Positions 57,731 to 64,000 of a stretch of 64,000 nt of DNA are shown piece after piece. The DNA lies in contig JAMXBB010000009.1 in NCBI GenBank assembly GCA_024138015.1, positions 43,902,965 through 43,966,964 on the forward strand. Reading direction: 5' to 3'. The position numbers were made by a program, and so were the translations under genes. This DNA comes from Lumnitzera littorea. Its lineage: Eukaryota; Streptophyta; Magnoliopsida; Myrtales; Combretaceae. The notes beneath the pieces are model-generated. The model saw nothing but the letters and a program-made list of their open reading frames with translations. It ran no database searches and was not told the DNA's origin. How positions within the stretch are numbered: the stretch's first letter is position 1; the number at the start of each line of letters is the position of its first letter.

Positions 57731-58676
57731 TCCCCTTTATGTTGTTTGAGATTTACGATCAAATCTAGCTTAGCTTCAAGTTGTTCATCCTCGAGAGTAT
57801 AAGGTTGGAGATCAACAATGTTAAAGGGGTCCGAGACTCCATATCCTTTTAGTAGTTCAATCTTGTAGGTATTAGGATTGATCCTTTGAAGCACTTTGAA
57901 AGGTCTATCAACCTTGAGGGATAACTTGCTCCTCCTTAAATTTAAGAATCGGTCCTTGTTGAGGTGAATCCATACTAGTAGCTCAGCTTAATTGCTCTAC
58001 CACCTTTTAATGTATGACTCTTTCTATCTCTAACTAGTCATTATCAAGCTCAAGGTTGAATTCATAGGCGACCTTAAATGGAAACATGTTTGTCACGTTA
58101 TAGGTGATCATATTGTAGGTGAACTCAATGATTAGTAGACACAAATCCCAATCAACCATGTTTTGTCCAATAACAAATCGTAGCAAAGTTCCTACTGTTC
58201 TATTAGCAACCTCGGTCTGCCTATTGGTATGTGGATGGCAAGACGTACTGTACAATAACTTGGTTCCCATTTTTCTCCATAATGTCTTCCAAAAGTGGCT
58301 CATGAACTTAGAGTCTCGATCCAAAACAATAGTTTTAGGCACATTGTAAAGCTTAATTACTTACTACAAGAAAAGAAAAGAGATAATCGAAGCATTATTA
58401 GTTTTGGAATAAGGCATGAAATGTGCTATCTTGCTAAATCAATCTATGACCACTATGATGGAATCCTTCCCTCGAGTTATCCTTGGTAATTTGAATATGA
58501 AGTCCATACTCTGCTTAAACTAGGGTTTGGTCAAGATAGGTAAGGGTAGATAGTAGCCTTGCTCAACTCGACTCTTCGTCTTTCGGCAAGTTACACCTCT
58601 TTCCAACACAAGCTATACATCTCTCATCATTCTTGGCTAAAAGATTCTCACAGAGAGTACTTCATGGGTTCGGTGC
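57690..58676 (-). pseudogene. Integrase of the 56795-63304 element
   Basis: Open pieces at 58342-58034 and 57894-57697 on the minus strand. The core reads MPKTIVLDRDSKFMSHFWKT, MGTKLLYSTSCHPHTNRQTE, VANRTVGTLLRFVIGQNM and CLLIIEFTYNM. This includes the family's second Asp (V-x-D-R-D) and the H-P-x-T-x-x-Q-T-E segment with its Glu. The C-terminal domain has LQRINPNTYKIELLKGYGV and DPFNIVDLQPY. The frame ends inside the LTR at 57697. The first core Asp region (about 58510) is degraded. Confidence 0.85.
57731..57745 (-). other. Polypurine tract of the 56795-63304 element
   Basis: Minus strand ...ATAAAGGGGA directly before the LTR start TGATAAAG. Confidence 0.6.
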
Positions 58677-59400
58677 TAGCCAAAGTGTCCTATTAATCCT
58701 CCTCTATGCGCCTCACGTACTAGCAATTCTCTTATAGAACAGGTTAGGATACATAACCTCTTCTTCTTGAATAAGTATTTGTCTTCCCTATAATAGTCAT
58801 CCAATATCCATCTTTCCTCACACCAAGCATAGATAGGACCAAAGTGTATATCCTCAGCATACAAATTATTTATTGTTGAAAAGCCAAGCAGCCTATTTTG
58901 TAGCTCGGTTAGGAGAGAATGTTGTCTCGATAGAGTGTTGGCCATTACATTGTTCTTTCCATTCTTATGTTTTATGACATTAAAAAAACCCTCCTTGAAC
59001 TTAACCCATTTGGCTTGCCTTTGAGACAACTTGGGTTGGCTCTTTAGATATCTCAAGGATTTATGATCGATGTAGATCATAAACTCCTTGGGTAGCAAAT
59101 AATGTTGCCACACCGTTAGGGCTCGGATTAAGGAGTAAAACTCCTTGCCATATATAGAATAGTTAAGTGTAGCTTCTTAAAGTTTCTCGCTAAAGTAAGC
59201 AATAGGTCATCCTTCTCTCATCAACATGGCACCTATGCCTAGTCCAAACGCATCACACTTTATTTCAAAAACTTTGTCAAAGCTCGATAGAGCTAAGATG
59301 GAGGCTATAGTTAACCTCTCTTCCATCTCCTCAAACTCATCTTCTCTTTCTCTCCCCATCTAAATCCAACACTCTTCATGGACAGTTTGGTATGTAGGGC
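58676..59400 (-). pseudogene. RNase H of the 56795-63304 element
   Basis: The open piece 59113-58676 reads MWQHYLLPKEFMIYIDHKSL, YLKSQPKLSQRQAKWVKF, NVIKHKNGKNNVMANTLSR and LGFSTINNLYAEDIHFGPIY, ending RELLVREAHRGGLIGHFG, the start of integrase. Upstream (59270-59120) LNYSIYGKEFYSLIRALTV is readable in the same frame. The WQHYLLPKEF-H-S/K-S-L pattern is typical of CRM/Reina-like plant chromoviruses. The longest uninterrupted pol piece in the window, 145 codons. Confidence 0.9.
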
Positions 59401-60295
59401 TACAATCATACTAAAATTCTTTATAAATTTGTAGTAAAATGATGTTAGACTATGGAAACTTCTTACGTCTACATAATAGGTCAATACAGGCCATTCTATG
59501 CTAAGATTACTCTAATTTTCTCATCAACTCAGATGCTACCTCCACTCATAACAAACCCAAAGAAGATAACCCTATGTTGGAAAAAGTCACATTTCTTCAG
59601 ACTGGCGTAGAGTTGTTCAACTTGGAGTTTTGTAAGGACTCTTCGAAGATGCTCCTAGTAAGTCTTTAGGTCGAGGTTGTATACCAAAATGCCATCAAAA
59701 TAAACTAGGCCAAACTTCACTATTAATTCTTAAAACATATGATTCATCAAACACATAAATGTACTTAGTTCATTAGACAGTCCAAATGGCATTACAAGCC
59801 ATTCATATAAACCATGTTGTGTCTTGAGTGCGATTTTCCATTCATCACCATTCAAATCCAATGGTATCTACATTTAAGGTCAATCCTGGAGAACACTCTC
59901 TCTCCATTCAACTCATCCAACATATCATCAAGCTTTGGTATAGGATACCTGTACTTGATGGTAATGCGAATGATTGCTAGGCTATCTATACACATTCTCC
60001 AAGATCCATCTTTCTTTGGTACTAACAAAGCCGGTACAATACAGGGGCTAAAGGATTCACATATATACCCCTTCTTCATCAACTCATTGATTTGCCTCTA
60101 TAGTTTGGTAGCTTGTTCAAGATTCATTTTGTAAGTAAGCTTGTTCAGCAATACAGCTCCTAGCTGAAGGTCAATTGCATGCTCAATGCCTCGGATTAGA
60201 GGTAGACCTTTCGATAGCTCCTGTAGAAACAGGTTTGCAAACTCCTCTAATAAGGTTTTTACCTCGATAGGCAACTCCTTCTCCTTGGGTCTCAT
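59400..60295 (-). pseudogene. Reverse transcriptase of the 56795-63304 element
   Basis: Open pieces 60295-60098 (KTLLEEFANLFLQELSKGLP) and 60082-59852 (MKKGYICESFSPCIVPALL, PKKDGSWRMCIDS, IKYRYPIPKLDDMLDELNG, VFSRIDLKCRYHWI). After frameshifts the MPFGL block is degraded (CHLDC near 59780). The catalytic box reads YFDGI at about 59697-59683, with the second Asp changed to Gly. Non-functional. Confidence 0.9.
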
Positions 60296-60479
60296 CTAAA
60301 CCAGTAGATAGGTCAATCCTTCAAGCTTTATCTCCCTTTTTAGCTTAACTCAAGTTAATACTAAAGCCTCTTTCTTCAAGGTTCAACTTAGTTGGGACTG
60401 CATGACCTTTACTTGCTCGGCAATCATAAGACTTAATTTCATCCTTCTACCTTCATGCTCCACAGAACATGTATTCCTT

Positions 60480-60830
60480 CTTCCATCATATATAACTACT
60501 CGATCAAACATCCTTAGTCACCTAAGCAGAATATGAGACGCACTCATGGGCATCATACCATAGAGTACTTCATCATGGTAACTACCAATGCAAATCGACA
60601 TAAACACTTGTTTGTTTACTTATAGGACTCCTTTATTACTGAGCCAATGAAGCTTAAGGCTTTAGGTGAGGCTTGGTCAGCAATTTTATTTGCTAGACCA
60701 TAAATGCAGAGGCTACATTAGTGTAGTTCCCACTATCAACAATCAATGCACATAAGGACTCATTCACCTTATATCTAATATGGAAGAGATTTTCCCTCTA
60801 TTCGTCTTTTGTTATAGAACTGACAGTCAT
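60480..60830 (-). pseudogene. Aspartic protease of the 56795-63304 element
   Basis: Minus strand: LFHIRYKVNESLCALIVDSG then NYTNVASAF, about 60792-60705. Asp-Ser-Gly is intact. Then frameshifted text with DGRRNTCSV-like residues near 60480. It lies between gag and the RT lead-in, as expected. Confidence 0.75.
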
Positions 60831-60989
60831 TGTTCTTCTCAACACTAAAGTAGTTGGCATAAAGTTGCCTTCCTTACTATAGATATCTTCCTTTTCTAAT
60901 AGTTCAGCTTGTCTATCCTCTTTCATCTCCTCTACTTCCTCATCAGTATTGTCGACTTCAACAATTAGCATCTCACCTTAGATCACCAT

Positions 60990-62022
60990 AGTTCTTTTGT
61001 TCGAATACTAAGCGGCCATATGTCTAAAGCCTTAGCATTTGAAATACTTGATCTCACTCATCTTGCTTCCTAAACTCTAGCCCTTCTCAAACTTCCTCGA
61101 GGGTTCCTACTCCTCTGCTCAGGCGCTCTAAGCAGGTTAGACCTTAGTAACCTTACTTGGTTCCATTCGCATAGGTCTACTAGGAACAAATCGACTACTG
61201 CTAAGTATGTTGATTAGTAGTTAAAACCTTCCTATTCGGCACCTTTCTATCCTCTAAGAGACTTGGACTACGTTATCTAGCATTCCAATATCCAGGATTT
61301 CTAGGACTTCTCTAATCTCATACTTCAGTCCATCGATAAACCAAAATACAATTCGGTTTTTTGGCTCCGCGACTTCACATTGGATCATTAACATTTGGAA
61401 TTCCTTAGCATAAGTGTGTACACTTAATCCTCCTTACCTCAGCTCCTACAATCTTTTGAAGGCATCCTAAAAATAATAGCTCTATACAAACCTTCTCCAC
61501 ATAACCCTCGTCATTTCATCTTAGCTTTTAATCTCTCGTTCTCATTCCCTTCTTCGAGGGGCTTGCAAGTTCTTCTATCATATGGCGGCATAACAAAGTA
61601 AGTATAACCTTTGCATTGTTGGGTACGTCGTAGCATTCAAACTACTTTTCAATCCTATCTACCCAATTTGGGTAGTCCTTAGCATCACTACTCCCAAAAA
61701 AACTTAGAATACGCATCCTCAACCCTTCAACTCTATGAGCTCATACATTTCTTCCTTCAAGCTCGTAGTAGTCCTCTACTTCATCATCTCCTTCCTCTTC
61801 TTCCTCAATTTTTTCAAATTCTAGCCTTCATCTAACATCCTTACCCATTCCTTCAGCTCAAGGCGATCGAGCTGGGGCATTAACTTAGACAAACTAACCA
61901 TTGTCTCACTCTTACCACTAACATCCTTTAGTAAGATTATTTCTTGCTCGTTATCTATCTTCTTGGATGATTGTCACTAAATTGGCTACCAGGTTGGTAA
62001 GCCTATCCAAGCGATTACCCAT
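60990..62022 (-). pseudogene. gag of the 56795-63304 element
   Basis: Start at the minus ATG 62022-62020 (MGNRLDRLTNLVANL). An acidic stretch (EKIEEEEEGDDEVEDYYEL) follows near 61815-61760. The capsid part runs on: MRILSFFGSSDAKDYPNWVD near 61715-61660, FECYDVPNNAK and HMIEELA. The knuckle near 61050-61015 reads YFKC then GFRHMAA, with the first Cys changed to Tyr. An open piece 62242-62015 in another frame is not the gene. Leader of about 350 bp. Confidence 0.8.
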
Positions 62023-62360
62023 TAACTAAGGTATGAAACTTCCTTCTTGCCCTTAGCCATGTTGAGTACCACTTTCTTAGTTTCCTAAAGTTCCCTAAAC
62101 AATTGAATCTGACATTTTTAGTTAACTCGGAAAAATGGATATTTAAAGCACCACTTAAAGTTCTCTCCAGGAACGACAATAGCAGAATAATAACTACTAG
62201 TCCCACTATTATGATAACCATACACAGTGAATAAATAAACAACTACACTATTTTTATGTGTAGGAAATAGGGGAAAACAAAGCAATAGAACCTCTAACAC
62301 ATGAGGATAGTAACAAACAACTTAAATAACATAGTAATAGAATCCAATTTCAAACATAGC

Positions 62361-62376
62361 TAGGCTCTAATGCCAA
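62361..62376 (-). other. Primer binding site (initiator-Met tRNA type)
   Basis: Minus strand TTGGCATTAGAGCCTA, two bases after the LTR end. One base differs from TTGGTATTAGAGCC. Confidence 0.8.
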
Positions 62377-62378
62377 GA

Positions 62379-63304
62379 TGATATGAATTCATGGATGAAT
62401 ATATGATCACAATATCACATGTAACCAAGGGATGGGTTCGAGACACGAGATGGCTCAAAAAGTAAATGATAGTCGAAAGTTAAATAGGGGTTCCTATGCA
62501 CTAACATTAGATATGATGTACAAATGCCTCATACGAGCTCAAGACATACTTGATATGACATACAAGTGTAGCTGGTGGCTACTCACTAGTAATCAATGTT
62601 CAAAGGGTTAGATAAGAGTAGCTCAAGAGTAAGCAACAGAACACTTAGCTTAAGAGAGTATGTTCAAAAAGTTCAATTTGATAACTATTACAGGTATACA
62701 AGTATTTACATGACTCAATTAAGGTAAATCCTAAGTGAGAGTAAATTACAAAAAAGATTCCTACTAGAAAAGGAAAAAGAGAATAATTTATAAGGGTATT
62801 AATGTAATCATGCAAAAAGAATATCTGTTAACAATAAGGATAGTACGAATGTTAGAAAAAAATAGTACGCATGTAATTTTGCTCATTCTATAATCCTAAT
62901 AACACTATGAACCGAGTAGGGGTGGGCCTTGATTAGGTTTTGTCAACATCAGCAGTTCGATAGCTCTAATTACTAAGACTGGACAAGGTTAGTTTAAGGG
63001 CGACTCACATTCGAGTTATCCTTGGGTGGCTGGCTCTTAGCAGTTGTTAGCCTAACTTCGGCAGTAATCAAGTTGATAGTATTCTAATTTGATGTTAGGA
63101 ATGTTGCGTGATGGAGAGGTTGGCTCAATATATCGACTGGTTACCTTGACAACTTCTTAGATGATGTAAGAAGTGAAGTAGCTCAGCAAGTTTGACTGGG
63201 GTAAGCACTGCTCCTTAGTGCTTAACTCACCTCGAACAACTCAACAAACCATCTGAGCGAGCCCTCTAGTTCAATAACACATAATCAATCCCTGATCCCT
63301 ATCA
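62379..63304 (-). repeat. 5' LTR of the 56795-63304 element
   Basis: Plus-strand edges tgatatga and ccctatca, followed by the target copy ccctc. About 926 bp; partner of 56795-57730. Confidence 0.9.
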
Positions 63305-63309
63305 CCCTC

Positions 63310-63651
63310 CATACTCTCTTCCATTTTTCCATGTCCATTCCTTTCTCACTCCCTTTCTCACTACATATTTCACTCCCCATCTTCAACTTCAAGACTCATA
63401 AGGGAATTACTTAGAAAATTGAGGAAGAGGGAGGAGTTTTTCTTAAAGCTTGAAGACCCACTACACCTCCTAAAAGAGTAACGAAAATATATTTTTCGTT
63501 TTTCCCTTCTTATATTTAAGTTACATGTGTATCTCCTTAATATATATATATATATATATGTATTAGGATGAATATTGTAGAAGTGTCTTAGGGTTATATG
63601 TACAAGTAATTGATATATTAAGTTGTATATGTTGAAGTATAAATGTATATC
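63310..63651 (-). repeat. LTR copy D, resumed
   Basis: After the target copy ccctc, T/C-rich then purine-rich DNA and a TA run (63540-63561) continue the middle of the minus-strand LTR broken at 56466. Composition fits the same zone of copy B (4500-4960). It is cut at 63651 by the start of another LTR. Confidence 0.55.
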
Positions 63652-64000
63652 TGTGGCGACCCTAAGAGGGGCCTAGTAGTATTGCCTAAAATTTCCATAT
63701 CACGTGTGCACCCATGATAAGAAAATCGCCTTGCAAGTCAGAGATTGCAAGACTCTAAATAGTTGTTTACTAGAGTCTTCAATTTTAGTTCATTGACTCA
63801 TTATATAATATATATAATTATGGATATCCCATTTTTCCACAATTCCTCAGAACCGCAGAGAATCGGTATCCCCTACCAAAATAATGAAATAGGATATACA
63901 ATTTTCGAAAATTCTAAACTTACTAAAGATAGTAAACTTAAATGAGACATTAGTCGTTTTTCGGAGCATTCCGAATTAACTACACAAGCTTTTCATCATA
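63652..64000 (+). repeat. LTR of the long-LTR family (copy C), start
   Basis: Starts TGTGGCGACCC and then follows copy A closely: cctaaaatttccat, cttgcaagtcagagattgc, aagactctaaat, atggatatcc, agaatcggtatcccctacc (compare 18406-18595). Plus orientation, opposite to copy D in which it sits. Runs beyond the window. Possible target copy atatc at 63647-63651. Confidence 0.85.

Larger units (their letters stand above)
56795..63304 (-). mobile_element. Complete, decayed chromovirus-type element (second subfamily)
   Basis: LTRs 56795-57730 and 62379-63304 enclose, on the minus strand, primer site, gag, protease, reverse transcriptase, RNase H and integrase. The target duplication ccctc stands at 63305-63309 and at 56790-56794 (also at 56462-56466, because the left junction is repeated in tandem). 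It is inserted in LTR copy D. Total 6.5 kb. LTR sequence differs from the 29990-36448 family, though layout and primer site are alike. Confidence 0.9.

Noticed and set aside
59814..60134. Plus-strand frame of 106 codons
   Set aside because: Antisense of the reverse transcriptase at 60295-59400.
1..64000. A new defence, biosynthetic or regulatory gene system
   Set aside because: All readable coding text is retrotransposon gag or pol, or transposon-related; no operon-like or host gene cluster is present.

Overview
The window is plant nuclear DNA, AT-rich, and built almost wholly of old, nested LTR retrotransposons. The lineages are plant Ty3/gypsy groups: a Tat-type element with two RNase H domains, Ogre-like elements with an arginine-tRNA-like primer site and an extra upstream ORF, and several chromovirus-type elements (CRM/Reina-like) with an initiator-Met-tRNA-like primer site. 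I found no intact cellular gene, no rRNA or tRNA gene and no CRISPR array. The open frames present are short pieces of decayed gag and pol genes, many broken by TAG, TAA and TGA where Gln, Trp or Arg is expected. This fits a heterochromatic, perhaps pericentromeric, region of a repeat-rich angiosperm, probably a eudicot. The species cannot be told from the sequence.

Layout, left to right. An LTR end (1-2611) is inserted just after the gag start of a minus-strand chromovirus-type element whose 5' LTR is 3029-3938. That element and a solo LTR (4000-6851, minus, target duplication ggctg/ggcta, holding a 59-base assembly gap) both sit in a plus-strand Tat-type element (3939-3999 plus 6852-11454). 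The Tat integrase is cut at 11455 by a composite chromovirus-type element (11455-23793) with one LTR at each end but two successive pol regions. The second pol copy is itself split by a 3.5-kb solo LTR (18332-21829, target duplication tacca). Next comes a small LTR-gag-protease-LTR element without reverse transcriptase (23794-27519), then an LTR on the minus strand (about 27541-28270). A minus-strand gene resembling the 'putative gypsy type transposon' family follows (37061 down to about 28380). A complete minus-strand chromovirus-type element (29990-36448) splits it in two.

The right half begins with the 3' end of an Ogre-like element (38179 to about 42675) carrying two tandem-repeat blocks and a long LTR. 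A second Ogre-like element (43327-55336 and probably beyond) has both LTRs, a primer site, an upstream ORF and gag, but no pol. Its 3' LTR is interrupted by a minus-strand LTR of the 18332-21829 family (55337-56466, resuming 63310-63651). That LTR is in turn interrupted by a complete minus-strand chromovirus-type element (56795-63304, target duplication ccctc). A 164-bp unit spanning the left junction of this insertion is present about three times in tandem. A further LTR of the 3.5-kb family starts at 63652 and runs off the window.

No working system is encoded. The value of the window lies in the order of insertions, several exact 5-bp target duplications, the duplicated pol region, two pol-less elements, the junction triplication, and copy-specific regulatory or structural motifs in the LTRs. 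Element boundaries and homologies were judged by eye between copies in this window; lineage names rest on remembered family motifs.
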